A stretch of DNA of 64,000 nt from Lederbergia citrea. Lineage in GTDB: Bacteria; Bacillota; Bacilli; Bacillales; Bacillaceae_C. Location of the stretch: NCBI RefSeq assembly GCF_018343525.1, contig NZ_JAGYPH010000004.1, positions 186,001 through 250,000 of the forward strand, given 5' to 3'. Below the pieces are notes generated by a model. The model had not been told where the DNA came from. It ran no database searches and saw nothing but the letters and a program-made list of their open reading frames with translations. Numbering within the stretch: the stretch's first letter is position 1; every line of letters begins with the position of its first letter. The translations under genes and the position numbers were made by a program. Of this stretch, positions 17,262 to 26,070 are shown piece by piece.

Positions 17262-18230
17262 TTATTTAAAAAAATCGGGATTAATCAATTCGTTTACTAC
17301 TTTTTCAATATCAGTCTTTGTCTCCAAAATTCCTTCTGACTTTAAAACATCACCAGCTGCTTTAATGGCTGTTCTTTGCTCATCACCAGGTTTTGATGTG
17401 GAAAAATCATTACGTTCAAGCTGAATTTTTGCCACATTCAAATCGATTTGGGCTTCTTTAGCCAAAATTTCTGCAGTTTCTTCCGGATTGTCAATCGCCC
17501 ATTGGCGAGCTTTTTCATATACTTCAATGACTTTTGTAACGTATTCAGGGTATTTTTCAGCAAATTCAGATCGTACATTCAATGTTCCATATGTGTTGAA
17601 GTCAGCATTTCGGAAGAAAAGGTTTGCGCCTGAATTATTTTCGACCTTTGCCATATGGGGATCAAGTCCCGCCCAAGCATCTACTTCTCCTGAAAGAAGT
17701 GCTGCTGCTCCATCTCCGTGCTGCAAGTTGATTATTTCAACATCTTTTCCGGATAGCCCATTCTCTTCTAAAGCTCGTAGCAAAAATATATATGGATCAG
17801 TTCCAAGTGTCGCTGCCACCTTTTTCCCTTTTAAATCGTTTACCGTTTTAATCGCTGAATCCGTCGATACAAGTGCTGTCCATTCAGGCTTTGAAAAAAT
17901 ATAAACTGTTTCGATTGGTGACCCTTTTGCTTTCGCCATCAGTGCTGCACCACCTGCAGCAGAACCAAAATCCACACTTTTAGAGTTCAAAAACTCGAGG
18001 GCTTTGTTGCTTCCTTGGCTTAGGACAAACTCAATTTCAATGCCTTCTTTTTTAAATAATTCCTCTGCAAAACCTTTTTCTTTTAACACAAGGCTTGTCG
18101 GTGAATAATGTGCGTAGTCTAAAGTGATTTTTTTTGGTTTTCCTTCTTCCCCGCTTGCATTGCTGGAACATCCCGCTAATGCAACTACAGCTATGACTAA
18201 TAATAATGTTTTGATAATCCATGTTTTCAT
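17262..18230 (-). CDS. Substrate-binding lipoprotein, SsuA/TauA-like
   Basis: A 322-residue lipoprotein. The N-terminus MKTWIIKTLLLVIAVVALAGC has a basic start, a hydrophobic core and lipobox LAGC. The body is a periplasmic-binding-protein type II fold of the NMT1/SsuA group (LDYAHYSPTSLVLKEKGFAEELFKKEGIEIEFV; LSGEVDAWAGLDPHMA). I chose the ATG at 18230, eight bases behind GGAGG; the ORF opens five codons earlier inside that site. It is the first gene after a SAM riboswitch, so its product, expressed when SAM is low, should bind a methionine-related or sulfur-containing compound. Not a MetQ-type methionine binder by sequence. Confidence 0.85.
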   Translation of the reverse strand: MKTWIIKTLLLVIAVVALAGCSSNASGEEGKPKKITLDYAHYSPTSLVLKEKGFAEELFKKEGIEIEFVLSQGSNKALEFLNSKSVDFGSAAGGAALMAKAKGSPIETVYIFSKPEWTALVSTDSAIKTVNDLKGKKVAATLGTDPYIFLLRALEENGLSGKDVEIINLQHGDGAAALLSGEVDAWAGLDPHMAKVENNSGANLFFRNADFNTYGTLNVRSEFAEKYPEYVTKVIEVYEKARQWAIDNPEETAEILAKEAQIDLNVAKIQLERNDFSTSKPGDEQRTAIKAAGDVLKSEGILETKTDIEKVVNELINPDFFK

Positions 18231-18320
18231 TTTTTCTTCCTCCAATATATTTATTATTTTTATAGGTTTACTTGGTTTAATAATGGATATTTCCCTATAT
18301 ACATTTCCTTATTGAACAAC

Positions 18321-18347
18321 AAAAAGCCCCCTTCCTAAGAAGAGGGC
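18321..18347 (-). terminator. S-box expression-platform terminator
   Basis: Nine-pair stem with one G-T pair and a TTTTT tail, about 90 bp before the binding-protein gene. Confidence 0.85.
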
Positions 18348-18473
18348 GTATGTACGATTCCTCCTCTTATCTTCCAGATCCATGATCTGTAGGATTTAGC
18401 ACCTTTTCAAACAAAATGTTTGCAGGTTGCCGGGCTTCACAGGGCCTATTCCCTCCGCCGCTCTCGATAAGAG
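18321..18473 (-). promoter_or_regulatory. SAM-I (S-box) riboswitch with terminator
   Basis: On the minus strand, P1 is formed by CTCTTATC (18466-18473) and GATAAGAG (18364-18371), a perfect 8-bp helix. Between them are the conserved S-box elements: the GAGGGA kink-turn region, CCCGGCAACC, a second arm with AAGGTGCTAAATCC and TACAGAT. A terminator hairpin GCCCTCTTC/GAAGGGGGC with T-run (18321-18347) follows, and AAGAGG of the P1 3' strand can pair with CCTCTT of the terminator to form an antiterminator. High SAM should stop transcription of the downstream importer-synthetase operon. Confidence 0.92.
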
Positions 18474-18512
18474 ATATTCATTTAGTTGTTTATTGCGTTG
18501 CCTATGTAAAGC

Positions 18513-18541
18513 AGTATAGGATAATTTCTCCAACATGTCAA
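18513..18541 (-). promoter_or_regulatory. Sigma-A promoter of the riboswitch leader
   Basis: Consensus TTGACA, exactly 17 bp, TATACT on the minus strand. Transcription would begin about 30 bases before P1 of the riboswitch. Confidence 0.8.
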
Positions 18542-18586
18542 ATGCTTTTTAGAAAATTTATAAAATTGGGTCTGCGCTTTGCTAAC

Positions 18587-19729
18587 TTAACATGATTTTT
18601 CTATTGCTTGGAAAAATTGTTCAACGATATCTTGTTCGTTTTCAATCCCGATAGAAAGGCGAACTACCCTTTCGTTTATTCCAAGCTTTTCTTGTGCTTC
18701 TGCTGGTAAATTTCGATGCGAAGTACCATACGGATATGATACGGTGGTCTCGACTCCACCTAATGAGGGAACAATTTTAATCCAACCAAGGGAAGCAAAA
18801 AACGTCCGAATATTACATTGCTGTGAGAGTTCGATGGTCACAATCGCGCCATTGCCTCGTTCTGAAACCCCTTCTGGATAATACACCTTCGAAATATTCT
18901 CATTCTGTTTGAGCATTACTGCTACAGCTTGTGCGTTTCTTGATTGTTTTTCCATACGCAACGCTAGGGTTTTTACTCCTCTGCAAGTCAGCCACGCCTC
19001 AAATGGACTTAAATTTCCGCCCAAGCTAACGATTTTTTGCTTAGCTGCTTGAATCAGATTTTCCTTTCCAACGATAACACCTGCTGAAACATCGCTATGC
19101 CCGCCGAGATATTTCGTTGCACTATGAACAACGAGATCTATCCCCTCTCTGCATGGCTGCATCAGATAAGGAGTAGCAAACGTATTATCAACCATCGTGA
19201 AGAGATTAAATTCTTGACCAAGTTGGACCAGTCCTGAAATATCCTCCACTCTTAAAAATGGATTGGTAATACTTTCCGTATATAGAAGTTTCGTATTAGG
19301 CTGAATGGCTTCTCTTACCTCTTCTTCATTTGCGAAAGAAACAAAAGAAACATTGATTCCGAAATTTTTAAGTTCTTCGTCAAGAAGATGGTAAGTACCT
19401 CCGTATAAATCATCGCATGCAACAATATGATCGCCGTTTTTCACAACTGCAAGAATTCCAGCTAAAATAGCAGACATGCCTGAAGAAGAGGCAGCCCCTG
19501 ATTCCGTACCTTCAAGTGCCGCTACGGCTGCTCCGAGTTCGTCTGTATTTGGATTTCCATACCTTGAATATAAATAAGGCGTTTCTCCTTCGAAATAACC
19601 TTCCAGTTCGTCCAAATCTTTAAATGAAAACGAGGATGTTTGATGAATTGGCGATGCTTTAGATGTGAAATTATTTTTATTTTTTTGTGATTGATGGACT
19701 ACTTTTGTCTCAAAAGAAACGTCTCTCAT
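18587..19729 (-). CDS. Cystathionine gamma-synthase/lyase family PLP enzyme
   Basis: A 380-residue Cys/Met-metabolism PLP enzyme. The Schiff-base lysine is Lys206 in HSATKYLGGHSD; SRYGNPN and YTESITNPFLRV are family hallmarks. The family makes cystathionine from an activated homoserine ester (MetI), cleaves it (MetC, MccB) or degrades methionine; sequence alone does not separate these. It lies upstream of the S-box transporter operon on the same strand but has its own consensus promoter (19788-19816) overlapped by a TGTGA-N6-TCACA palindrome, and no S-box of its own. The ATG follows AGGAGTG. The pairing with a SAM-controlled operon suggests a trans-sulfuration role. Confidence 0.8.
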   Translation of the reverse strand: MRDVSFETKVVHQSQKNKNNFTSKASPIHQTSSFSFKDLDELEGYFEGETPYLYSRYGNPNTDELGAAVAALEGTESGAASSSGMSAILAGILAVVKNGDHIVACDDLYGGTYHLLDEELKNFGINVSFVSFANEEEVREAIQPNTKLLYTESITNPFLRVEDISGLVQLGQEFNLFTMVDNTFATPYLMQPCREGIDLVVHSATKYLGGHSDVSAGVIVGKENLIQAAKQKIVSLGGNLSPFEAWLTCRGVKTLALRMEKQSRNAQAVAVMLKQNENISKVYYPEGVSERGNGAIVTIELSQQCNIRTFFASLGWIKIVPSLGGVETTVSYPYGTSHRNLPAEAQEKLGINERVVRLSIGIENEQDIVEQFFQAIEKSC

Positions 19730-19780
19730 TATGTCATGTCACTCCTATGTATGAATTCAAAAAAAGAGAAAATTTATAAT

Positions 19781-19816
19781 AATTGTGATTATACTCACAA
19801 TTCAAGGAGTTGTCAA
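19781..19816 (-). promoter_or_regulatory. Consensus promoter overlapped by Crp/Fnr-like operator
   Basis: On the minus strand TTGACA (19811-19816), 17 bp and TATAAT (19788-19793) is a perfect sigma-A promoter. The perfect palindrome AATTGTGA-N6-TCACAATT (19781-19802) covers the -10 box. TGTGA-N6-TCACA is the site type bound by Crp/Fnr-family proteins, including Bacillus Fnr; a site in this place would repress. Confidence 0.75.
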
Positions 19817-19896
19817 AATCGAGTCATTATATCACCGAGTTTTCTTCGTTAAAAAGGGCATCCTATTTAGTGGATATTTATAAAGGGAGTGTGAGC

Positions 19897-21030
19897 ATGA
19901 AAGCAGTCACATATCAAGGCCCGAAAAAAGTCGAAGTGAAAAATGTTGCTGATCCGACCCTTGAAAAGAAAGATGACATTATTGTCCGAATCACCTCTAC
20001 CGCCATTTGCGGATCGGATTTACATCTTTATCAAGGTAATATGAAGATACGGGAAGATTATATTATTGGTCATGAACCAATGGGAATTGTTGAAGAAACA
20101 GGTCCTAATGTAACAAAAGTGAAAAAAGGGGACAGAGTTGTTATCCCCTTTACCGTTGCTTGTGGGATGTGTTTTTACTGTCAAAACCAAATGGAAAGTC
20201 AGTGTGATCATGCCAATCCTTTTGAAGATACAGGAGGTTATTTTGGTTATACAGAAATGTATGGAGATCATCCCGGAGGACAAGCAGAGTTTTTAAAAGT
20301 ACCTTTCGGAAACTTTCTCCCATTTGTAGTACCTGAATCAACTGAACTTGAAGATGAATCACTGCTTTTCCTGTCGGATGTCCTCCCAACCGCTTACTGG
20401 AGTGTAGAAAATGCGGGGGTTAAAAAAGGGGATACAGTCATCGTTTTTGGTTGCGGTCCTGTTGGTCTCATGACCCAGAAATTTGCTTGGATGAAGGGTG
20501 CAAAAAGGGTGATTGCCGTTGATTATTTGGAGTATCGACTAAACCACGCAAAGAAAACCAATAAAGTAGAGATATATGACTTTTCCAAACAGGAAGAGAT
20601 GGGCTTTTATTTGAAAGAAATTACAAATGGCGGGGCAGATGTAATTATTGACTGCGTCGGCATGGATGGGAAAAAAACGCCTCTTGAAAAAGTGGGGCAA
20701 AAGTTAAAGCTTCAAGGCGGGACTTTAAGTGCCATAGAAATGGCAATGAAAGCAGTAAGGAAATACGGAACCGTCCAATTGACCGGTGTCTATGGATCGA
20801 ACTATAATCTTTTTCCACTGGGCGAATTTTTTTCACGTAATATCACTTTAAAAATGGGACAGGCGCCAGTTGTCCATTACATGCCGGAACTTTATGAGAA
20901 AATCATCAATAAAGAATTCGATCCAACAGAAATCATTACACATAAAATTCCCCTTGATGAAGCGGACCATGGCTACAAAATTTTTAATAATCATGAAGAT
21001 GATTGTATTAAAGTGGTTTTAAAGCCTTGA
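19897..21030 (+). CDS. Zinc-dependent alcohol dehydrogenase
   Basis: A 377-residue medium-chain dehydrogenase. Catalytic zinc ligands are Cys38 in ICGSDLH and the GHEPMG His (59); structural zinc cysteines 89, 92, 95 and 103 lie in ACGMCFYC and QC. The NAD-binding Rossmann motif VFGCGPVGLM follows. Insertions after the structural zinc loop resemble the glutathione-independent formaldehyde dehydrogenase/threonine dehydrogenase-like group, so the substrate is uncertain. The true start is the ATG at 19897, six bases after AAAGGGAGT; sequence upstream to 19810 is in frame but lacks family similarity. Divergent from the trans-sulfuration gene. Confidence 0.85.
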   Translation: MKAVTYQGPKKVEVKNVADPTLEKKDDIIVRITSTAICGSDLHLYQGNMKIREDYIIGHEPMGIVEETGPNVTKVKKGDRVVIPFTVACGMCFYCQNQMESQCDHANPFEDTGGYFGYTEMYGDHPGGQAEFLKVPFGNFLPFVVPESTELEDESLLFLSDVLPTAYWSVENAGVKKGDTVIVFGCGPVGLMTQKFAWMKGAKRVIAVDYLEYRLNHAKKTNKVEIYDFSKQEEMGFYLKEITNGGADVIIDCVGMDGKKTPLEKVGQKLKLQGGTLSAIEMAMKAVRKYGTVQLTGVYGSNYNLFPLGEFFSRNITLKMGQAPVVHYMPELYEKIINKEFDPTEIITHKIPLDEADHGYKIFNNHEDDCIKVVLKP

Positions 21031-21036
21031 TAACTG

Positions 21037-21068
21037 ACCTCCCTAGAGATTTCTGGGAGGTTATTTTC
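21037..21068 (+). terminator. Terminator after alcohol dehydrogenase
   Basis: ACCTCCC and GGGAGGT form a stem around an 11-base loop followed by a short T-rich tail. Confidence 0.7.
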
Positions 21069-21266
21069 CGTATATTCATCTTCTTAATCGCATTGTATAA
21101 TTAGGAGATAGAAAATTCAGAAGATAGGCTGATGAATATATAACTGAAAACCATGCAATCATGATGTATGAGCCATTACTGGAAAACAAAACAAGCGTAT
21201 AAAAGCATAAAAATCAACAAATACTCTCATCATAGAATTTCGAAAAAATTGTATAGGAGTAGGTCA

Positions 21267-21842
21267 ATGCATTGGTATGAAAAGTTAAATCAATATTTCC
21301 CGATTGAAGAAATGAAATCGAGAGATCATTTTGAAAGCTTACTTAAGGAACGTTCAAATATATATCATAAAGACGAGGGTTCTAATCATGTTTTAATGTA
21401 TGTTGAACTGGACAACTTTGTTTTCATTGATTATCTTTTTGTTTCCAAAGATGCGCGTGGCCAGGGACTAGGTCATAAATTGTTAGAAAAATTAAAAAGA
21501 AGAGAAAAGCCAATCATACTTGAAGTAGAACCAATTCAGTATGATGACAGTGATTCAGAAAAAAGGCTGCGTTTTTATAAACGTGAAGGATTTGAGCATG
21601 CGAGTTCCATTGGGTATCAAAGAAGGTCTCTCGCGACAAAAGAGATTAATGAGCTGGAAATCCTTTTTTGGGCACCCAATGATGAGTCTGAAGAAATGAT
21701 TTTTGAAGCCATGAAAAAAACATATAAAATGATCCACACCTATAAGGATCAACACTTCTATGGCCAATCATACCAGCCTGTTGAAGAGGTTTTAACCTTT
21801 ACCGAACCGACCGAAAATAAGGATTTATTAGATCATTTATAA
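21267..21842 (+). CDS. GNAT-family N-acetyltransferase
   Basis: A 191-residue protein with a GNAT fold: motif A is DYLFVSKDARGQGLGHKLLEKL (R/Q-x-x-G-x-G/A acetyl-CoA loop is RGQGLG), followed by LRFYKREGFEH. A helical C-terminal extension of about 60 residues (EEMIFEAMKKTYKMIHTYKDQHFYG) follows, as in several uncharacterised Bacillus acetyltransferases. Acceptor unknown. The ATG at 21267 lies eight bases after TAGGAG; the longer in-frame sequence upstream (basic, K/R-rich) has no ribosome site. Monocistronic, ended by the hairpin at 21859. Confidence 0.75.
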   Translation: MHWYEKLNQYFPIEEMKSRDHFESLLKERSNIYHKDEGSNHVLMYVELDNFVFIDYLFVSKDARGQGLGHKLLEKLKRREKPIILEVEPIQYDDSDSEKRLRFYKREGFEHASSIGYQRRSLATKEINELEILFWAPNDESEEMIFEAMKKTYKMIHTYKDQHFYGQSYQPVEEVLTFTEPTENKDLLDHL

Positions 21843-21858
21843 GTTTTATAATCAAAAA

Positions 21859-21887
21859 ACAGGAGCAATGTTGGCTCCTGTTTTTTT
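21859..21887 (+). terminator. Terminator after GNAT gene
   Basis: ACAGGAGC, seven-base loop, GCTCCTGT and seven Ts. Confidence 0.85.
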
Positions 21888-21902
21888 CAGCTATGCATTA
21901 TT

Positions 21903-22078
21903 CTCATGAAGCAACTCGCCCAAGAAGGAATTACAATGGTCGTTGTAACACGCGAATGAGTTTGGAGACCGGGTCATCTTCATCGATGTGGCTAATTGTT
22001 GAAGAAAACGAACCACACATATTATTCGCCAACCCGCAGAACGAACGGACAAAAGAATTTTTGAGTAAAGTTTTATAA
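21903..22078 (+). pseudogene. Remnant of polar amino acid ABC transporter ATPase (3' end)
   Basis: Three consecutive reading frames give pieces of the C-terminus of a GlnQ/ArtM-type ATPase: MKQLAQEGITMVVVTRE up to a stop at 21959; then EFGDRVIFID in another frame from 21958; then LIVEENEPHILFANPQ and NERTKEFLSKVL ending at 22078. In intact homologues these are contiguous (MKELAxEGMTMVVVTHEMGFA...GDRVIFMDGG...EIFxNPQxERTKxFLSKVL). At least two frameshifts and small deletions are needed, and the 5' three-quarters of the gene is gone. It is followed by the bidirectional terminator at 22087. Confidence 0.8.
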
Positions 22079-22086
22079 GCTTTGAT

Positions 22087-22118
22087 CAAAAAAATAAGCC
22101 GCTTTGGCTTATTTTTTT
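22087..22118. terminator. Bidirectional terminator, his operon end
   Basis: AATAAGCC, five-base loop, GGCTTATT with A/T runs on both sides, between the ABC remnant and hisIE. Confidence 0.85.
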
Positions 22119-22136
22119 GTCTTAACACCTGAGTTT

Positions 22137-22796
22137 TTACCAGTCTTCTATTTCCGGTCTTTCTTGTTTCGCATTTCCTTTTTTGCTAGACCGCTTTTGG
22201 AGCTCTTCTTCAACCTGATTAAGCGACACGCCTTGATCTGTCAACAGGACGAGACAGTGATACAGAAGATCGCTGCACTCGTTAATCATTTCATCTTTAT
22301 CGCTATTTTTTGCGGCAATAATGACTTCCCCGGCCTCTTCAATTAACTTTTTGGCAATTTTATCAGTACCTTTTTCAAATAAATAATTTGTGTATGAACC
22401 TTCTACAGGATTTACTTTCCGCTCTTGAATTTCGGACATTAGTTCTTTGTAGATTGTTGATGTCATCAACTCTTGTTTCTCGCCTTCAATCCAGTTAAAG
22501 AAACATGAATTTTCCCCTGTATGACAAGCTGGTCCCAGTGGATCTACCCTTATTAACAGGGAATCGCCATCACAATCAAGCTGAATCGATTTGACAATTT
22601 GTTTATTCCCCGATGTCGCCCCTTTATTCCAATATTCTTCTCTGGAACGGGAATAGAACCATGTTTCCTTCGTTTCCACTGTTTTGTTGAATGCCGTCTC
22701 ATCCATATAAGCAAGCATAAGAACTTCCCCATTATGATCATCCACAATAATCGCTGGAATCAGTCCCTTTGAAAAATCAATCTTCACTGACTTCAA
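22137..22796 (-). CDS. hisIE: Bifunctional phosphoribosyl-AMP cyclohydrolase / phosphoribosyl-ATP pyrophosphatase
   Basis: A 219-residue fusion. The N-terminal HisI domain has the zinc/catalytic block [18 protein letters not shown], the DCDGDSLL motif and [11 protein letters not shown]. The C-terminal HisE domain has [31 protein letters not shown] with the MazG-like acidic metal residues. It performs histidine steps 2 and 3. Last gene of the his operon, overlapping hisF by 20 bp. Typical of Bacillales. Confidence 0.93.
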   Translation of the reverse strand: MKSVKIDFSKGLIPAIIVDDHNGEVLMLAYMDETAFNKTVETKETWFYSRSREEYWNKGATSGNKQIVKSIQLDCDGDSLLIRVDPLGPACHTGENSCFFNWIEGEKQELMTSTIYKELMSEIQERKVNPVEGSYTNYLFEKGTDKIAKKLIEEAGEVIIAAKNSDKDEMINECSDLLYHCLVLLTDQGVSLNQVEEELQKRSSKKGNAKQERPEIEDW

Positions 22797-23538
22797 CTCC
22801 CCGCTCTCGGCAAAGTGCTTTCACCTCGCCAACACTCACGATGTCTTCGTGGAAAATAGATGCCGCGAGTGCTGCGGCCGCATTTGTTTCTTTGAATACT
22901 TCAACAATATGCTCCGCGTTTCCACAGCCTCCAGATGCAATAACAGGTATGCTGACAGCATCGACAATCGCTTTTGTCAGTTTTAAATCATACCCATCCT
23001 TCACACCATCACGATCGACACTTGTCGGTAAAATTGCCCCTGCTCCCAGCTCCTCAAGCTTTTTAGACCATTCGATTGCATCAAGGCCGGAATCGTGCAA
23101 ACCTCCGCGTGTCATTACACGCCACGTTCCATCAGGAAATAACTTCGCATCGACAGCTGCGACGATACGTTCGGACCCAAATTTCTCGGCAGCTTCAGCA
23201 ATTAGTTCGGGACGAACAACCGCCGCTGAATTAATTCCAACTTTATCTGCTCCTGCCTCAAGGACCCTCGAGATATCTTCCAGCGTTTTGATTCCGCCTC
23301 CAACAGTAAAAGGGACAGATACTTTCTCGGCTACTTTTTTAACGACATCAACCATAGTATCTCGGCCTTCAGTTGTGGCGGAAATATCTAAAAAAACCAA
23401 TTCATCCGCACCATTTTCGGAGTAAGCTTTTGCCATGTCAACAGGATCTCCCATTTCGCGCATCCCTTCGAAATTTACACCTTTTACGACTTTTCCATCT
23501 TTCACATCTAGGCAAGGAATGATTTTTTTGGTTGTCAT
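22777..23538 (-). CDS. hisF: Imidazole glycerol phosphate synthase cyclase subunit HisF
   Basis: A 253-residue (beta-alpha)8 barrel. [17 protein letters not shown] holds the first catalytic Asp (Asp11), and [16 protein letters not shown] holds the second (near 130). HisF normally uses ammonia channelled from the glutaminase HisH to convert PRFAR into IGP and AICAR. No hisH gene is present in the operon or elsewhere in the window, so either HisH is encoded elsewhere or HisF uses free ammonia. Start ATG overlaps the hisA stop by four bases. HisH-contact residues at the N-terminal face appear conserved in character but were not tested. Confidence 0.93.
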   Translation of the reverse strand: MTTKKIIPCLDVKDGKVVKGVNFEGMREMGDPVDMAKAYSENGADELVFLDISATTEGRDTMVDVVKKVAEKVSVPFTVGGGIKTLEDISRVLEAGADKVGINSAAVVRPELIAEAAEKFGSERIVAAVDAKLFPDGTWRVMTRGGLHDSGLDAIEWSKKLEELGAGAILPTSVDRDGVKDGYDLKLTKAIVDAVSIPVIASGGCGNAEHIVEVFKETNAAAALAASIFHEDIVSVGEVKALCRERGVEVSED

Positions 23539-24239
23539 AAAGCGCCACCTCTCAGTTTGATCGTGCCTTCGTACATGGCTTTACCGACAATAGCTTCAGT
23601 GATGCCAATTTCAGAGATTGCATCTAGATCAGCTTGATTCCTAATCCCTCCTGATGCTACAATTTCACAATTTACCGCTTCATTGATTTTCTGTAGTTGC
23701 AGAAGATTCGGACCTTGCATTGTACCGTCCTTGGAAATATCGGTAAACACGATCCTCCTTACGCCGAGCTGTTCCATTTTTTTCGCGAATTCAATATAAT
23801 CTACATCTGTCTCAGTTTCCCATCCACTGACAGCAACCTTTTCATCGCGCGCATCGATGCCAATGACAATATTTTCTGGATAGTTTTCTAAAGCCTGCTT
23901 TAAAAAGGTTTCATCTTGCAATGCAGCCGTACCAAGAACCACTCTTTCTACACCCGCTTCAATGTAAGCTTTTACGGTTTCAATCGAACGAATCCCGCCG
24001 CCAACTTGAATAGGTGCTGTGGAAGACCGAGAAAGTTTGGAAATAAGTTCAAGTTGCTCAGGATTCCCTGAACGTGCTCCGTCCAAATCAACAATATGGA
24101 TAATTTCTGCACCATCTTCTATAAAATTTTTCAGCTGTGACTCAGGATCACTTCCCACTTGCGTCGTTTGATTAAAATCACCTTGATAAAGTCTGACACA
24201 TTTTCCATCTATTAAATCCATCGCTGGTAAAATCTTCAT
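23535..24239 (-). CDS. hisA: ProFAR isomerase HisA
   Basis: A 234-residue barrel related to HisF, with [18 protein letters not shown] (catalytic Asp8 region), the VQVGGGIRS phosphate-binding loop and the second catalytic Asp in [12 protein letters not shown]. It isomerises ProFAR to PRFAR. Unlike the rest of the his operon, where genes overlap, 189 bp separate it from hisB upstream; this is the usual position of hisH. Confidence 0.93.
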   Translation of the reverse strand: MKILPAMDLIDGKCVRLYQGDFNQTTQVGSDPESQLKNFIEDGAEIIHIVDLDGARSGNPEQLELISKLSRSSTAPIQVGGGIRSIETVKAYIEAGVERVVLGTAALQDETFLKQALENYPENIVIGIDARDEKVAVSGWETETDVDYIEFAKKMEQLGVRRIVFTDISKDGTMQGPNLLQLQKINEAVNCEIVASGGIRNQADLDAISEIGITEAIVGKAMYEGTIKLRGGAL

Positions 24240-24428
24240 TATGCAGCCCCCTGATCAGAATTTCTCTACTGTATTACTACCGATTATGGTTATCGGTTTA
24301 GATTTAGATTCCTTGGTACTGTCTCATGAACGCTTCTTGATTCCCGTTTTATCCTAATTTCAATGATAACTGCACTCATGAACGCTTCGATTATTACTAC
24401 AGTTATTTACAACTTCACAACCAATGTC
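24240..24428. repeat. Non-coding hisB-hisA spacer with direct repeat, hisH position
   Basis: 189 bp replace the expected ~620-bp hisH gene. The segment contains two exact copies of CTCATGAACGCTTC at 24323-24336 and 24375-24388, 52 bp apart. I found no fragment of HisH (no glutaminase Cys or His-Glu motif) in any frame, nor a terminator. Confidence 0.6.
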
Positions 24429-25016
24429 TTATTCAATCAGACCTTTGGTAGAATTCACACCCTCAATATTGGGATCAATACGAATAGCCTCAGCCAACGC
24501 ACGGCCCAACGCCTTAAATAGTGCTTCGATTTTGTGGTGGGTGTTTTCACCATACAATATCCGCGCATGCAACGTAATTCCGGCGTTAAACGCAAAGGCA
24601 CGAAAGAATTCTTTTACAAGTTCAGTGTCGAAGTTGCCAAGAGATTGCGTTTGAAACTCGCCTTCAAAATGCAGGAACGGCCTACCGCTAATATCTAGAG
24701 CAGCAAATCCCAGCGTTTCATCCATTGGTACATATGAGGAACCATAACGGACAATCCCCTTCTTATCTCCCAACGCTTCACGAACCGCCTTACCAAGAAC
24801 GATCCCCGCATCCTCTACGGTATGGTGGCTGTCAATATGTAGATCGCCGTCCACTTTCAATGTTAGACCGATTCGCCCATGTCTAGCAAAAGCTTCTAGC
24901 ATATGATCAAAAAAGCCAACACCTGTTGCAATTTCTACAACCGAAGGGTCTTCCAACCGGACTTCCAGTTCTATTTTCGTTTCTGTTGTTTCTCTCTGAT
25001 TAGATGCACTTCGCAT
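24429..25016 (-). CDS. hisB: Imidazoleglycerol-phosphate dehydratase HisB
   Basis: A 195-residue single-domain IGPD. The two metal-binding motifs are visible: [13 protein letters not shown] and [14 protein letters not shown] in the first half, then [14 protein letters not shown] and [17 protein letters not shown] in the second. There is no fused phosphatase domain, so histidinol-phosphatase must be encoded elsewhere, as usual in Bacillales. I start at the ATG at 25016, which overlaps hisC by 17 bp; the in-frame sequence upstream lies inside hisC and has no family similarity. Confidence 0.92.
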   Translation of the reverse strand: MRSASNQRETTETKIELEVRLEDPSVVEIATGVGFFDHMLEAFARHGRIGLTLKVDGDLHIDSHHTVEDAGIVLGKAVREALGDKKGIVRYGSSYVPMDETLGFAALDISGRPFLHFEGEFQTQSLGNFDTELVKEFFRAFAFNAGITLHARILYGENTHHKIEALFKALGRALAEAIRIDPNIEGVNSTKGLIE

Positions 25017-26070
25017 ACTGTTCACTCCATTCAAGTAATGCTTCCCGCAGCTTTTCGTGTTCTTCCTTTGTCCCTGCAGAAATTCTGACTGCCTGTAATG
25101 TTTCATCTGTAAATAACCGGATTTTAATTTTTCTTTCATACAAGAAATCCGTAAGATCCTTAGCACCTTCAAGTTTGATTAAATAAAAGTTCGTACTGCT
25201 TGGATATAAAACAGCTCCGTCAACTCTGCCAACAAATTCCTCCACAATCTCTTCTAGCTCGGCAATTTGCTCCAACTGAAGCAATAAAAACTGATCTAGT
25301 AAATTCGATTTTCCCATTAGCTCCGCCCCAATTTGGGCAGACACCGTATTTACGTTGTAAGGCGGTTTAATACAGCTGATCCCTTCAATAATCCGGTCAT
25401 TCGCTATTAAAAAACCGAGCCGCAAAGCTGCCATGCCAAGTGCTTTCGAAGCTGTTCTCAAAATAATCAAATTCTCGTAATCTAATATTTTTCCCGCAAA
25501 TGGTGATTCACCAGCAAAGTCCATATAAGCTTCATCAAGAACCAGAATCCCGCCTTGTTCCTCCAAGGCCCTAATGACTTCTTCAATCTCTTCCTCTCCA
25601 TAAAGCTGTCCTGTCGGATTGTTCGGATTGGATAAAAACATTAACTTTGGATTCTTGTTGCTAATCTCAGCCTTCACCATCTCAAGTGGAAGAGAAAAGT
25701 CATCATTCAATGAGATCTTCGTTACTTCGGCCCCCATGATCAAAGCGCCTTTTTCATACATTGAAAAGTCCGGATCTAATACAAGTACTTGATCGCCTGG
25801 TTCTAGTGCATATTGGCAAATAAGCGATATCCATTCATCAGAACCATTTCCAGGTAAAATATTTTCCGGTGGAAAACCAGCAAAACGCCCAAACGCTTCG
25901 ACAAGTGCTTCCGAGCTTTCAGCGGGATAACGATTAATCAATGTGTCCTGAAGCTTAGAAAAATCAACAGACGAGAGTAAACTCATAAAAGCCTCATTAT
26001 TATCAAGCCGAATCATATCGAACTCAGGTTTTACTTTATATGGTGATAAGCCTTGAAGGGATTTCCTCAT
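25000..26070 (-). CDS. hisC: Histidinol-phosphate aminotransferase HisC
   Basis: A 356-residue class I/II PLP aminotransferase. Hallmarks are RLDNNEAF at the N-terminus, [10 protein letters not shown] (phosphate pocket), [16 protein letters not shown] and the PLP lysine in [15 protein letters not shown]. It transaminates imidazole acetol phosphate to histidinol phosphate. The gene sits between hisD and hisB; in B. subtilis hisC is in the trp/aro region instead. It overlaps hisD by four bases (start) and hisB by 17 (end). Confidence 0.9.
   Translation of the reverse strand: MRKSLQGLSPYKVKPEFDMIRLDNNEAFMSLLSSVDFSKLQDTLINRYPAESSEALVEAFGRFAGFPPENILPGNGSDEWISLICQYALEPGDQVLVLDPDFSMYEKGALIMGAEVTKISLNDDFSLPLEMVKAEISNKNPKLMFLSNPNNPTGQLYGEEEIEEVIRALEEQGGILVLDEAYMDFAGESPFAGKILDYENLIILRTASKALGMAALRLGFLIANDRIIEGISCIKPPYNVNTVSAQIGAELMGKSNLLDQFLLLQLEQIAELEEIVEEFVGRVDGAVLYPSSTNFYLIKLEGAKDLTDFLYERKIKIRLFTDETLQAVRISAGTKEEHEKLREALLEWSEQYAKCI

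Noticed and set aside
19810..19896. N-terminal extension of the zinc alcohol dehydrogenase
   Set aside because: No family similarity before MKAVTYQGPKK, and a good ribosome site precedes the ATG at 19897.
24240..24428. Short minus-strand peptide frame as hisH remnant
   Set aside because: The longest frame is about 29 codons and shows no glutaminase motif or similarity to HisH.
25017..25172. N-terminal extension of HisB
   Set aside because: These in-frame codons lie inside hisC, match no HisB sequence, and the ATG at 25016 begins the conserved domain.
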